A DNA stretch of 64,000 nt, from the NCBI GenBank assembly GCA_963780395.1, contig CAWABY010000013.1:1-64000 (forward strand), given 5' to 3'. The notes under the pieces are model-generated. The model worked only from the letters and a program-made list of their open reading frames with translations, ran no database searches and had not been told where the DNA came from. The DNA comes from VGBV01 sp963780395 (lineage in GTDB: Bacteria > Actinomycetota > Thermoleophilia > Solirubrobacterales > 70-9). Made by a program: the position numbers and the translations under genes. How positions within the stretch are numbered: the stretch's first letter is position 1; each line of letters opens with the position of its first letter. Below, piece after piece: positions 34,312-43,587 of the stretch.

Positions 34312-35240
34312 GCGAGCCCCTGCCCGACGGCTTCCAGGTCGGGCACTGGTCTGACCCGGTGGGCCTGACCGGCTGCACGGTGGTGCTTCCGCCCGAGGGG
34401 GCGCGAGGAGGGATTTGGGTGATGGGCGGCGGGCCCGGCACCCGCGAGACCGACGGCATGAATCCGCTCAGCCGCTCTGAAGGACCGACCGCCGTCCTGA
34501 TGACAGGCGGCAGCGCCTTCGGGATCGCCGCGGCGGACGGCGTCTCGCGCTGGCTCGAGGAGCGCGATCGCGGCACCTGGACGCCGGCCGGGCCCGTGCC
34601 GCTGGTCCCGACCGCGGTCGTCTTCGACGTGGCGAGCGGGGACCCCAAGGCGCGACCGGGCCCCGATGACGGCTACGCGGCCTGCGAGGCCGCGGCAGCG
34701 GGCGTGCCGGAGCGCGGCGCGGTCGGCGTCGGCATCGGCGCGACGGTGGCCAAGGCGCTCGGCCGCGAGGGCAGCTCGCAGGGCGGCTTCGGCTACGCCG
34801 CGACGCGCACCGGGACCGGCGACGTCGTCGCCGCGCTCGCGGCCGTCAACTCCGCCGGCGACGTGATCGCCGAGGACGGCTCGATCCTGGTCGGCCCCAC
34901 CGACGCGAAGGGCAACCCCGTCAGCGGCGCCGAGGCGATGGCCGCGATGACCGAGCCGCCGGAGCTGCGCGCTCCCGAGGGCGCCACCACCCTGGTCTGC
35001 ATCTGCACCGACGCCGCCCTGGACAAGCGCGAGTGCGGCATGATCGCCCGCGCCGCCACCGCAGGCATCGCCCGCGCCGTGGACCCGACCTTCACCCCGG
35101 TGGACGGCGACGTCGCCTTCTGCCTGGCCTCGGGTGAGGGCGAGTCCAAGCCCTTCGCGGCGATGCAGGTCGGCGCCGCCGCGGCGACCACCACCGCCGC
35201 CGCGATCCGCGACGCGGTCCGCCAGGCGGGCTCGGCATAG
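34308..35240 (+). CDS. P1 family peptidase (DmpA/S58-like aminopeptidase)
   Basis: 310 residues. VGHWSDPVGLTGCTVVL, GGGPGTRETD, LTGGSAFGIAAADGVSRWL and the GSSQGGFGYA...VVAALAAVNSAGDV block place it in the self-processing peptidase family S58. The expected self-cleavage site before a nucleophilic residue is degenerate, so hydrolase activity is likely but unproven. Confidence 0.88.
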   Translation: MSEPLPDGFQVGHWSDPVGLTGCTVVLPPEGARGGIWVMGGGPGTRETDGMNPLSRSEGPTAVLMTGGSAFGIAAADGVSRWLEERDRGTWTPAGPVPLVPTAVVFDVASGDPKARPGPDDGYAACEAAAAGVPERGAVGVGIGATVAKALGREGSSQGGFGYAATRTGTGDVVAALAAVNSAGDVIAEDGSILVGPTDAKGNPVSGAEAMAAMTEPPELRAPEGATTLVCICTDAALDKRECGMIARAATAGIARAVDPTFTPVDGDVAFCLASGEGESKPFAAMQVGAAAATTTAAAIRDAVRQAGSA

Positions 35241-35271
35241 GTCACGTCCGGGCCTAGGTCACGTCCGGGCG
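35238..35271 (+). repeat. Tandem 17-bp duplication
   Basis: TAGGTCACGTCCGGGC occurs twice in a row (35238 and 35255) between the peptidase stop and recO; it may alter spacing of the recO promoter. Confidence 0.8.
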
Positions 35272-35289
35272 ATCCGGCAAGTTGAGGGG

Positions 35290-36009
35290 GTGCCGGGATC
35301 GGTCAAGACCCAGGCGGTCGTGCTGCGCAGCATTCGCTACGGCGAGGCCGACCGGATCCTGCATCTGTACTCGGCGACGCGGGGCAAGATCGGGGCGATC
35401 GCGAAGGGGTCGCGGCGGCCGAAGTCGCGCTTCGGGGGCAGGCTGGAGCCGTTCTTCCGGCTCGACCTCGTCCTCTACGAGGGCAGGGGGGAGCTGCTGA
35501 CGGTGACCGGCGCCTCGACCGTGGACGGGTACGGGCGGCTGCGCTCGGACGGCGGGGCGCTGATGGCGGCCGGGCGCGGCTGCGACGCCGTCCTGCGCTT
35601 GTTCGGCGAGGGCGAGCCGAACGAGCCCGCCTACAACCTGCTCTGCAGCTACCTGGCGCTGCTCGACGCCGACCCCGCCGCGGCGAGCGAGCCGGGTCCG
35701 GCCCTCGCCTTCCGGCTGAAGTTGGCGCTGGCGGCGGGCTTCACGCCCGAGCTCGCGAGCTGTGCCCGCTGCGGCGAGGCCGACCACCTCAGCGCCTTCT
35801 CGGGCGCGGCCGGCGGCGTCGTCTGCTCGAGCTGCGAGGGCGACGGTTTCCCTTTCACCGAGCAGGCCCACCGCTTCATGGTCGAGGCGCTGGCGAAGCC
35901 GCTGGCCGAGGCGCCGCCCGCGTCGGACCCGGTCGCCGCGCTCTCGGACCGCGCGGTGACCGAGACGCTCGAGCACCACGCGCACGTGCAGCTCCGCGCC
36001 GCCGCCTGA
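35290..36009 (+). CDS. recO: DNA repair protein RecO
   Basis: 239 residues. N-terminal OB fold (TQAVVLRSIRYGEADRILHLYS), then helical domain with CARCG...GGVVCSSC, the zinc-binding cluster. Loads RecA with RecR. GTG 35290 gives the normal family start. Confidence 0.93.
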   Translation: MPGSVKTQAVVLRSIRYGEADRILHLYSATRGKIGAIAKGSRRPKSRFGGRLEPFFRLDLVLYEGRGELLTVTGASTVDGYGRLRSDGGALMAAGRGCDAVLRLFGEGEPNEPAYNLLCSYLALLDADPAAASEPGPALAFRLKLALAAGFTPELASCARCGEADHLSAFSGAAGGVVCSSCEGDGFPFTEQAHRFMVEALAKPLAEAPPASDPVAALSDRAVTETLEHHAHVQLRAAA

Positions 36010-36026
36010 TCGCGGCCTTTGCGCGG

Positions 36027-36032
36027 GATACT
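36027..36032 (+). promoter_or_regulatory. GATACT promoter of the single SnoaL gene
   Basis: GATACT, then GCCCCAG, then ATG at 36040; same motif as the other SnoaL promoters, with a 7-nt spacer instead of 9. Confidence 0.55.
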
Positions 36033-36039
36033 GCCCCAG

Positions 36040-36432
36040 ATGTCAGAGCAGAACGTCGAGATCGTGAGCAGGGTCTACGAGGCGATGAACGGGCGCGACG
36101 TCGACCGTATCGAGGAGCTGGCCCATCCGGAGGCCGAATGGATCTCCGACCCCCGGCTTGGCATAAAGCCGCATCGCGGCAGGGACGAGGTGATCCGCTT
36201 CTTCACCGATCAGGCCGAGATGTTCGAGGAGCTGCGAATCGAGGTCGAGCGGTTGGACGACGCCGGCGACAAGGTGCTCGCCCTCATCAGGGTGAACGGG
36301 CGCGGGGGCGCGAGCGGTGCGGAAGTCGAGATCAGCGTCGGCCACGTGTGGACGATCAAGGACGGACGCGTCGTGCGCGGGGAGGGGTACGGAGACCGGG
36401 ACGAGGCCGTGCGCGCAGCCGGCCTCTCGTAG
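36040..36432 (+). CDS. SnoaL/NTF2-like protein
   Basis: 130 residues, MSEQNVEIVSRVYEAMNGRD... with HPEAEWISDPRLGIKPHRGRDEVIRFF; ends EAVRAAGLS, a slight change from ALEAAGL. Lone copy in the core region between recO and the cupin/SDR pair. Confidence 0.84.
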   Translation: MSEQNVEIVSRVYEAMNGRDVDRIEELAHPEAEWISDPRLGIKPHRGRDEVIRFFTDQAEMFEELRIEVERLDDAGDKVLALIRVNGRGGASGAEVEISVGHVWTIKDGRVVRGEGYGDRDEAVRAAGLS

Positions 36433-36440
36433 TAGTCCGG

Positions 36441-36797
36441 CTAGTCCCCGTAATCCTCGGCGCCGAGGAAGTGAAGCGAGACGTAGGGCTCGTCGCCGAC
36501 GACCCAGCTGTCGTGGCCCGGCGGGACGTGGAAGAGGTCGCCTGGCTTCATCACCAACTCGGTGCCGTCGTCCATCTTCACCATGGCTTGTCCCGAGACC
36601 ACCAATCCAATGTGCTCGACACCGCAGCTGTCGGTGCCGGCCGAAGGGCCGACGTGCTCGGACCATTTCCAGCCGGGCTCATAGGTGGCGCGGCCTACCG
36701 TCATGCCGCCGATCCGGACCAGCTCGAAGCGGCCCTTCTCGAACTCGCGGCTCTCGTCCGGCGAGTCGAAGCGCTCGATCGAGACCGGGTCGCTCAC
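36441..36797 (-). CDS. Cupin domain protein
   Basis: 118 residues. Metal-binding motif 1 region SCGVEHIGLVVSGQAMVKMDDG and motif 2 region PGDLFHVPPGHDSW. A single-domain cupin of unknown ligand. It overlaps the preceding SDR gene by four bases, so the two are co-translated. Confidence 0.82.
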   Translation of the reverse strand: MSDPVSIERFDSPDESREFEKGRFELVRIGGMTVGRATYEPGWKWSEHVGPSAGTDSCGVEHIGLVVSGQAMVKMDDGTELVMKPGDLFHVPPGHDSWVVGDEPYVSLHFLGAEDYGD

Positions 36798-37555
36798 TTC
36801 GGCCGGTACAGCCGCTCCGCGACGGCGATCTTGATCGCCCGCGGGGCGGGAGCGTTGAGACGCACGAAGTTGCGGAAGAAGCGGCCGGGGACCATCGAGC
36901 GCTTGCCGCGGTCATACGCGGCCAGCGCCTCGCGGACGACCTGGTCGGCCTCGATCGCCCCGGGCATCATCTCGCCGCCGACGGCCTCGTAGCCGGCCAC
37001 CTGCTGCCATTCGGTCGGAACGGGGCCGGGGTTGACCGAGAGCACCCTGACGTTGGTCGAGCGCAGCTCGGCGTGAAGCGCCTCGGTGAAGTTGAGCGCG
37101 AACGCCTTCGAGGCGCCGTAGACCGCCTCGTAGGGCAGCGGCTGCATGCCGGCGGTGGAGGCGACCGTGATCACGCCGCCGCGGTTGCGGTCCAGCATTC
37201 CCGGCAGGAAGGCGCCGGTCAGCGTCACGACAGCCTCGCAGTTGACCCTGACCATCTCGGCCTGGCGCTCGGCCGGCAGGTCGGAGAAGCGCCCGCGCAG
37301 CCCGAAGCCGGCGTTGTTGACCAGCAGGTCCACGTGGACGCCCAGCTTCTCGACCTGCCCGTGCAGATCCGGAGCGTCGGAGACGAGGTCGCAGGGCACG
37401 ACGTGCGCCTTCGTCGGCAGTGACTCGGCGAGCCCGTACAGTCGGCTCTCGCGGCGCGCCACCAGCACGAGGTCGTGGCCGCGGGCCGCGAGCTGCCTGG
37501 CGAACTCCTCGCCGATGCCCGACGAGGCGCCGGTGATCAGGGCGGTATCGGCCAC
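36794..37555 (-). CDS. Short-chain dehydrogenase/reductase
   Basis: 253 residues. TGASSGIGEEFARQL (NAD(P) binding), NNAGFG, and the Ser-Tyr-Lys centre in ASTAGMQPLPYEAVYGASKAF. Resembles DltE-type oxidoreductases. Divergent from ppdK. Confidence 0.9.
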   Translation of the reverse strand: MADTALITGASSGIGEEFARQLAARGHDLVLVARRESRLYGLAESLPTKAHVVPCDLVSDAPDLHGQVEKLGVHVDLLVNNAGFGLRGRFSDLPAERQAEMVRVNCEAVVTLTGAFLPGMLDRNRGGVITVASTAGMQPLPYEAVYGASKAFALNFTEALHAELRSTNVRVLSVNPGPVPTEWQQVAGYEAVGGEMMPGAIEADQVVREALAAYDRGKRSMVPGRFFRNFVRLNAPAPRAIKIAVAERLYRPK

Positions 37556-37582
37556 GCCGTCAGCCTATCCGCCGTGCGCTCG

Positions 37583-37588
37583 TAGAAT
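37583..37588 (+). promoter_or_regulatory. -10 box of ppdK
   Basis: TAGAAT, followed about 9 nt later by GAGGAGG (37597-37603), a leadered promoter with a strong ribosome binding site. Confidence 0.5.
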
Positions 37589-37607
37589 CGCCGCCGAGGA
37601 GGATCAG

Positions 37608-40292
37608 ACGAGCGCGACCGCGACCACGTACGTCTACGACTTCGCCGAGGGCTCGCGCGAGATGCGCGACCTGCTGGGCGGCAAGGGCGCGAACCTCGCG
37701 GAGATGACGCGGGTGCTCGGAGCCGAGCGAGTACCGGCCGGCTTCACGATCACCACCGAGGCTTGCGTGGCCTACATGCAGGGGGAGGGGGAGATGCCCG
37801 CCGGGCTCGACGCTCAGGTCGATGAGGCGCTGGGGCGCCTGGAGCAGAGGACCGGGAAAGCGCTCGGCGATCCCGCCGACCCGCTGCTCGTCTCCGTCAG
37901 GTCGGGTGCCCGGGTCTCGATGCCAGGCATGCTCGACACGATCCTCAACCTCGGCCTCAACGCCTCCTCGGTGAAGGGCCTGGCGGAGCGGACGGGGAAC
38001 GAGCGCTTCGCGCTGGACTCGCAGCGCCGCCTGGTGCAGATGTTCGGGAACGTGGTCCGCGGCATCCCGGGCGAGCGCTACGAAGAGGCGATCGCCGACG
38101 CAAAGCGCGAGGGGGGCGTCGAGCTCGACACCCAGCTCGGGCCCCGGGAGCTCGGCGGGCTGATCGAGCGCTTTCGCGGGATCTACCGCGAGGTGACCGG
38201 CGACGAGTTCCCGGACGATCCGCGCGAGCAGCTGACGCTCTCGATCCGGGCGGTGTTCGACTCGTGGAAGGGACGCCGCGCGGTCGAGTACCGGCGCCTC
38301 AACGGGATCCCCGAGAGCTGGGGGACCGCCGTCAACGTACAGCAGATGGTCTTCGGCAACAGGGGCGAGGACTCGGGCTCGGGGGTCGCCTTCAGCCGCG
38401 ACGAGATCACCGGCGAACCGGAGCCCTCGGGTGACTTCCTCGCCGACGCCCAGGGCGAGGACGTGGTCTCGGGCGTCCGCAACACCCAGGGGCTGAACGA
38501 GATGGCCCGGGTTATGACCGAGGCCCACGCCGAGTTGATCGAGGCGCTGGGGACTCTCGAGCGCCACTACCGCGACATGCAGGACGTCGAGTTCACGGTC
38601 GAGGAGAAGCGGCTGTTCCTCCTCCAGACCCGCAGCGCGAAGAGGCCCGCGCAGGCGGCGGTGCGGTTTGCGGTGGACGCGGTCTCCGAGGGGCTGTTGG
38701 ACAAGGGCGGGGCACTGCTGACGATCGACGCGGACAGGCTCGACGCGCTGCTGCACCCGACCTTCGATCCCTCGCACGACTACGAGGTGCTGGCGCGCGG
38801 CGTGGCGGCCTCGCCCGGCGCCGCCCGTGGCGCGATCGTGTTCAGTGCCGACGAGGCGGTCGAGCGCGGCGGCGCCGGCGAGGAGGTGATCTTGGTGCGG
38901 CCGTTCACGGAGGCCGAGGACGTTGCCGGGTTCGCGGCGGCACGCGGGATCCTGACCTCGGAGGGCGGCAAGGCCTCGCACGCGGCGCTCGTCGCCAGGG
39001 GGATGGGTCGGCCGTGCGTCTGCGGCGCCTCGGAGCTGGACATCGACCTCTCGCAGGGGGTCGTGCACGTGGACGGCCACGACCTCGCCGCGGGGGAGAT
39101 GATCGCGATCGACGGCTCCACGGGCGCGATCACGCTGGACGACGTGCCGCTGATCGAGCCCGAGATCTCCCAGGAGTTCCGGACGGTGCTGGGCTGGGCC
39201 GACGAGCTGCGTCGCCTCAGCGTGCGCGCCAACGCCGACAACCCCAAGGACGCGGCAAAGGCGCGCGAGTTCGGCGCCGAGGGGATTGGCCTCTGCCGTA
39301 CCGAGCACATGTTCTTCGGAGCCGACCGCGACCGGCTGGTCAAGGAGATGTTCCTTGCGGCCGAGGAGTGGCGGCGGGCGCACCTCTCCGAGGAGGGTGA
39401 GGGATCGGAGCGCGACGAGGTGGACGAGCGGTTTCGCTCGGCGCTGGCGGCGCTGAAGGACCTGCAGCGATCCGACTTCGAGGGGATCTTCCGCGAGATG
39501 AGTGGACTGCCGGTGACGATCCGCCTACTGGACCCGCCGCTGCACGAGTTTCTCCCGGTGGAGTACTTCGAGCAGGAGCAGCCTGAGTCGGCGCAGCTCG
39601 TGCGCGAGCTGCAGGAGGCGAACCCGATGCTGGGGACGCGCGGGGTGCGCCTGGCGGTGCTGTACCCGCCGATCTACGAGATGCAGGTGCGCGCGATCGT
39701 CGAGGCCGCGGCTACGGTCGCGGCGGCGGGCGAGCAGCCGGAGGTGGAGATCATGCTGCCGCTGATCGCCTATGAGACCGAGCTGGAGCAGGTCCGCGAG
39801 CGGATCGTGCGCGCTGCCGACGAGGCGCTGGAGGGAGCCGGGCGCGGGGTGCCGTACCTGATCGGAACGATGCTGGAGCTGCCGCGAGCCTGCCTGGTGG
39901 CCGACCGCATCGCCCGGCACGCGGACTTCCTCAGCTTCGGCACCAACGACCTCACCCAGACCGCGATCGGGCTCTCGCGCGACGACGTCGAGGCGAAGTT
40001 CCTGGGGCGGTATGTCGAGGAGGGGATCATCGACCGCAGCCCGTTCGAGACGATCGACGAGCCGGGGGTGGGGGAACTGGTGGCGGTGGGGACCACGCGG
40101 GGCCGCGAGGGCAAGCCGGGGCTGAAGATCGGGGTGTGCGGCGAGCACGGGGGGGACCCGGACTCGGTCGCGTTCTTCGAGCGCATCGGCCTCGACTACG
40201 TCAGCTGCTCGCCCTACAGGGTGCCGATCGCGCGGGTGGCCGCGGCGCAGGCCGCCGCCGCGCCGGAGCCGGAAACCAATAGCGACGGCTAG
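37608..40292 (+). CDS. ppdK: Pyruvate, phosphate dikinase, apparent ACG start
   Basis: 894 residues. Interconverts pyruvate/ATP/Pi and PEP/AMP/PPi. The N-terminal ATP-grasp domain starts with YVYDFAEGSREMRDLLGGKGANLAEM, the swivelling His lies in GGKASHAALVARGMGRPCVCG, and the PEP domain ends with GVCGEHGGDPDSV. No ATG, GTG or TTG exists in frame between the last upstream stop of the region and the conserved N-terminus; GAGGAGG is placed 5 nt before ACG at 37608, so initiation at ACG (or an ATG-to-ACG change) is inferred. Confidence 0.92.
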   Translation, partial: TSATATTYVYDFAEGSREMRDLLGGKGANLAEMTRVLGAERVPAGFTITTEACVAYMQGEGEMPAGLDAQVDEALGRLEQRTGKALGDPADPLLVSVRSGARVSMPGMLDTILNLGLNASSVKGLAERTGNERFALDSQRRLVQMFGNVVRGIPGERYEEAIADAKREGGVELDTQLGPRELGGLIERFRGIYREVTGDEFPDDPREQLTLSIRAVFDSWKGRRAVEYRRLNGIPESWGTAVNVQQMVFGNRGEDSGSGVAFSRDEITGEPEPSGDFLADAQGEDVVSGVRNTQGLNEMARVMTEAHAELIEALGTLERHYRDMQDVEFTVEEKRLFLLQTRSAKRPAQAAVRFAVDAVSEGLLDKGGALLTIDADRLDALLHPTFDPSHDYEVLARGVAASPGAARGAIVFSADEAVERGGAGEEVILVRPFTEAEDVAGFAAARGILTSEGGKASHAALVARGMGRPCVCGASELDIDLSQGVVHVDGHDLAAGEMIAIDGSTGAITLDDVPLIEPEISQEFRTVLGWADELRRLSVRANADNPKDAAKAREFGAEGIGLCRTEHMFFGADRDRLVKEMFLAAEEWRRAHLSEEGEGSERDEVDERFRSALAALKDLQRSDFEGIFREMSGLPVTIRLLDPPLHEFLPVEYFEQEQPESAQLVRELQEANPMLGTRGVRLAVLYPPIYEMQVRAIVEAAATVAAAGEQPEVEIMLPLIAYETELEQVRERIVRAADEALEGAGRGVPYLIGTMLELPRACLVADRIARHADFLSFGTNDLTQTAIGLSRDDVEAKFLGRYVEEGIIDRSPFETIDEPGVGELVAVGTTRGREGKPGLKIGVCGEHGGDPDSVAFFERIGLDYVSCSPYRVPIARVAAAQAAAAPEPETNSDG

Positions 40293-40295
40293 GTT
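40290..40295 (+). promoter_or_regulatory. -10 box of dgt
   Basis: TAGGTT, overlapping the ppdK stop, 7 nt before ATG 40303. Confidence 0.45.
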
Positions 40296-40302
40296 TGGAG
40301 GG

Positions 40303-41322
40303 ATGGCCACCGAGGCGACAGCAACCTTCGAGGACCGGGTCCGCTCCTGGGAAGACGAGTACCTGTGGGATCCGGCGACCCGCTCCTACCCGGCGCTGCG
40401 CGCCGAGCCCGAGCGGGACAGCCCGGTGCGGACGCCCTTCCAGCGCGACCGCGACCGGATCGTGCACTCGAAGGCGTTCCGGCGGCTGAAGCACAAGACC
40501 CAGGTGTTCGTGGCCCCGGAGGGGGACCACTACCGCACCCGGCTCACCCACACGCTCGAGGCCTGCATCATCTCGCGCACCGTGGCGCGGGCCCTGGGTC
40601 TGAACGAGGACCTGACCGAGGCGGTGGGCCTGGGTCACGACCTCGGGCATCCGCCGTTCGGGCACATCGGCGAGGAGGTGCTGGACGAGGCGCTGGCGGG
40701 GCACGGCGGCGGCTTTCGCCACAACGAGCACTCGCTGCGCGTCGTCGAGGTGATCGAGGAGGGGCGGGACGGGCCCGGGCTGAACCTGACAGAGCAGGTG
40801 CGCGACGGCATCCTGCGCCACACGGGGCCCGAGAAACCGGCGACGCTCGAGGGGAGGCTGGTGCGGATCGTGGACCGGGTCGCCTACATCAACCACGACA
40901 TAGACGACGCGGTGCGGGCGGGGATCATCTCCGAGTCTGACCTGCCGGCCGACGAGATCGAGTCGCTGGGGGCGACCGGGGCAGAGCGGGTGGACGCGCT
41001 GGTGCAGGACATGGTGGAGCGCTCGCGCGCCGCCGGGGACATCACCCAGAGCGAGGACGTCGGTGGCGCGATGCTGCGCCTGCGCAAGTTCATGTTCGAC
41101 CGCGTCTATCTGGGGGCCGAGGCGCGGGGCGAGCAGGAGCGGGCGCGGCGGGCGCTGAGCGCCCTGTTCGAGCACTACCTGGCCCACCCCGAGGAGCTGC
41201 CGTCGCCCGACCCCGGGGCGGATCCGTTGCAGCGGGTGACCGACTACCTCGCGGGGATGACCGACCGCTATTGCCTGACGACCTACGAGAACCTCGCAGC
41301 GTCCGGGGAGTTGGGCTCGTGA
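40303..41322 (+). CDS. dgt: dGTPase-like deoxynucleoside triphosphohydrolase
   Basis: 339 residues. HD-domain ligands in HYRTRLTHTLEA, LGHDLGHPPFGHIGEE and NHDIDDA. Cleaves dNTPs to nucleoside and triphosphate. dgt next to dnaG is the usual actinobacterial arrangement. Confidence 0.92.
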   Translation: MATEATATFEDRVRSWEDEYLWDPATRSYPALRAEPERDSPVRTPFQRDRDRIVHSKAFRRLKHKTQVFVAPEGDHYRTRLTHTLEACIISRTVARALGLNEDLTEAVGLGHDLGHPPFGHIGEEVLDEALAGHGGGFRHNEHSLRVVEVIEEGRDGPGLNLTEQVRDGILRHTGPEKPATLEGRLVRIVDRVAYINHDIDDAVRAGIISESDLPADEIESLGATGAERVDALVQDMVERSRAAGDITQSEDVGGAMLRLRKFMFDRVYLGAEARGEQERARRALSALFEHYLAHPEELPSPDPGADPLQRVTDYLAGMTDRYCLTTYENLAASGELGS

Positions 41323-41361
41323 GCGGGCGCAGGCGCCGCCGCTCGTGAGAGATTGAGGGCG

Positions 41362-43158
41362 ATGGCCAGGTTCACCGACGAGAGCAAACAGCGGGTTCGC
41401 GAGGCGGCGGACATCGTCGAGATCGTCTCGGCATACACCGACCTGCGCCAACGCGGCAAGGACTGGTGGGGGCTGTGTCCCTTCCACGATGAGAACAGCG
41501 CCTCCTTCAAGGTCAACCCGCTGGACAAGCTCTACTACTGCTTCGGGTGCGAGGCCAGCGGCGACGTCTTCGGGTTCGTCCAGGAGAAGGAGGGGGTGGG
41601 CTTCCCCGAGGCGGTTGAGTTGCTGGCGGAGCGCTACGGCGTTGAGCTGGAGCGGGACGCCGAGGACCCGCGCGCAGAGGCGGCGCGGCGCAAGCGGGCG
41701 CGGGTCCTGGAGCTGCTGGAGCGGACCTCGCAGTTCTACGTCAAGTACCTGTGGGAGGGCGAGAAGCGCGAGGCGGTGCGGGCGCGGACGTATCTGGCCG
41801 AGCGGGGACTGAAGCCCGATGCGCTGCGGAGCTTCGGAGTGGGGATGGCGCCGAACCGCTGGGACGCGGTGCTGCTGGGCGGCCAGACCGCGGGGTTCAA
41901 GGTCGAGGAGCTGTTCGAGGCGGGTCTGCTGCGGCGCAACAAGCGGGGGGCCTACGACTACTTCCGCCAGCGGATCATGTTCCCGATCCGCGATCAGAGG
42001 GGGAGGGTGCTCGGGTTCGGGGCGCGCGCCCAGCGCCCCGATGAGAAGGCCAAGTACGTGAACTCGCCTGAGAGCGAGCTGTACCGCAAGGGCCACACGC
42101 TCTACGGGATAGACCTGGCGCGAACGGCGATTGCGAAGGCGAAGCGGGCGATCGTGGTCGAGGGCTACACGGACGTGATCGCACTGCACCAGGCGGGGGT
42201 GACGGAGACCGTCGCGATCATGGGGACGGCGATCACGCCCGAGCAGCTGCAGGCGCTGGGAGCGCTCGCGGACACGGTGGTGCTGGCGCTGGACGCCGAC
42301 CGCGCGGGCGCCGACGCGATGATCCGCGCGCAGCGGGTGGCGGGTGACCGGGGGATGGACCTGCGCGTTGCGGCGATGCCCGAGGACGCGGATCCCGCCG
42401 ACATGCTGCTGGGAGGGGAGATCGAGCGCTTCCGCGAGCTGGTGGACGCAGCGATCGACCTGCCGAGCTTTCGGGTTCGCACCGCGCTCGACCGCGCCGA
42501 CCTGGGCAACGTCGGCGGCCGCGAGCGAGCGCTGGCGGAGGTGGCGCCGGTGCTACAGACGCTGGGCGAGAAGACGGTGGGGCGCGACGAGCTGGTGCGT
42601 GAGGTCGCCGACCGGCTCGACACCGACCCGAGCCTGGTCAGCGAGCGGGTGCGGACCGCGCGGCCGCTGCAGGAGGTCGAAGCGACCGGCGGCGCCGCCG
42701 GAACGGATCAAGCCGGCTCGGGCGCGCGGACGACGCCGGCCGAGCGGGCGCCGCTGACCCCTCGCGAGGCCCGCGAGCGGGCCCTGCTGGCGATGTGCAT
42801 CTCGGACTCGAAGCGGGGGAGGGCCTTCATCGAGCGGCTGCGCGAGGAGCACATGTCGCCCAGCGGCGCCCCCGCCCTCGCTTGGCTGCGCGACCACCTC
42901 GACGACCCGGCGAGCGGCCTGCCCCGCGACGACCAGCAGCTCACCTCGCTGATCACCGAGCTGGTGATGACCGCCGAGCGAGAGCCCGCATCGGAGGGCG
43001 CGATGGAGCTGAACTTCATGCTGCTCGAGCAGGAGCGCCTGGAGAAGGGCATCACCGCCGCCCAGCAGGCGGGCGCCGACGACGAGCGAGCCCGCCTCAT
43101 CCGCGAGCGGGCCGAGCTCCGAGACCGCATCTCCCACGCCGAATCCATCGGTGCGTAG
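41362..43158 (+). CDS. dnaG: DNA primase
   Basis: 598 residues from ATG 41362. CHC2 zinc finger CPFHDENSASFKVNP...YYCFGC, RNA polymerase core, and TOPRIM with VVEGYTDVIALHQAG and DADRAG. A Gly/Ala/Thr-rich linker precedes the C-terminal DnaB-binding helical domain. Synthesises primers at the fork. Confidence 0.96.
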   Translation: MARFTDESKQRVREAADIVEIVSAYTDLRQRGKDWWGLCPFHDENSASFKVNPLDKLYYCFGCEASGDVFGFVQEKEGVGFPEAVELLAERYGVELERDAEDPRAEAARRKRARVLELLERTSQFYVKYLWEGEKREAVRARTYLAERGLKPDALRSFGVGMAPNRWDAVLLGGQTAGFKVEELFEAGLLRRNKRGAYDYFRQRIMFPIRDQRGRVLGFGARAQRPDEKAKYVNSPESELYRKGHTLYGIDLARTAIAKAKRAIVVEGYTDVIALHQAGVTETVAIMGTAITPEQLQALGALADTVVLALDADRAGADAMIRAQRVAGDRGMDLRVAAMPEDADPADMLLGGEIERFRELVDAAIDLPSFRVRTALDRADLGNVGGRERALAEVAPVLQTLGEKTVGRDELVREVADRLDTDPSLVSERVRTARPLQEVEATGGAAGTDQAGSGARTTPAERAPLTPREARERALLAMCISDSKRGRAFIERLREEHMSPSGAPALAWLRDHLDDPASGLPRDDQQLTSLITELVMTAEREPASEGAMELNFMLLEQERLEKGITAAQQAGADDERARLIRERAELRDRISHAESIGA

Positions 43159-43161
43159 CTA

Positions 43162-43480
43162 ACGTTCAGCGAGGCCGTAAGTGGGTGGCGCCGGAAGATC
43201 AAGCGGCGGCTGGTGGAGCGAGGCTGGTGGTGCATGCCAGCTCTGCGGCTACGACCGTCACATGGGCGCTCTGCAGTTCCATCATCTCGACCCAAGCACC
43301 AAGTCGTTCGTCGTGAGCCGCAACGGAGTCACCCGGTCATTTACTGAGGTGGCCGCTGAAGCCGACAAGTGCGTCCTTCTGTGCGGGAATTGCCATGCGG
43401 AGGTAGAAGCTGGCTTGATCGACCTATCGGCTGCCCAAACCGCGGACGGTAAAGTTGACGCCCAAGGGCCGCCCTCCTAG
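43162..43480 (+). pseudogene. HNH-type nuclease remnant, frameshifted and 5'-truncated
   Basis: CQLCGYDRHMGALQFHHLDPSTKSF...CVLLCGNCHAEVEAG is a typical Cys-HNH finger. The preceding basic helix (WRRKIKRRLVE) is in a different frame; one extra C near 43222 separates them. No start codon lies upstream before the dnaG stop. If not a sequence error, a decayed homing-type or prophage HNH gene. Confidence 0.65.
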
Positions 43481-43500
43481 GTAGCTCTTCTGGATTACTG

Positions 43501-43572
43501 TCCGGGGTAGCTCAACGGTAGAGCGATCGGCTGTTAACCGATAGGTTGTGGGTTCGAATCCCACCCCCGGAG
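43501..43572 (+). tRNA. tRNA-Asn (anticodon GTT)
   Basis: 72-nt cloverleaf: acceptor TCCGGGG/CCCCGGA, D arm with GCTC...GAGC, anticodon loop CTGTTAA, T arm GTGGG-TTCGAAT-CCCAC, discriminator G. CCA is not encoded. Confidence 0.96.
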
Positions 43573-43587
43573 CTCTCTGTAGCGACG

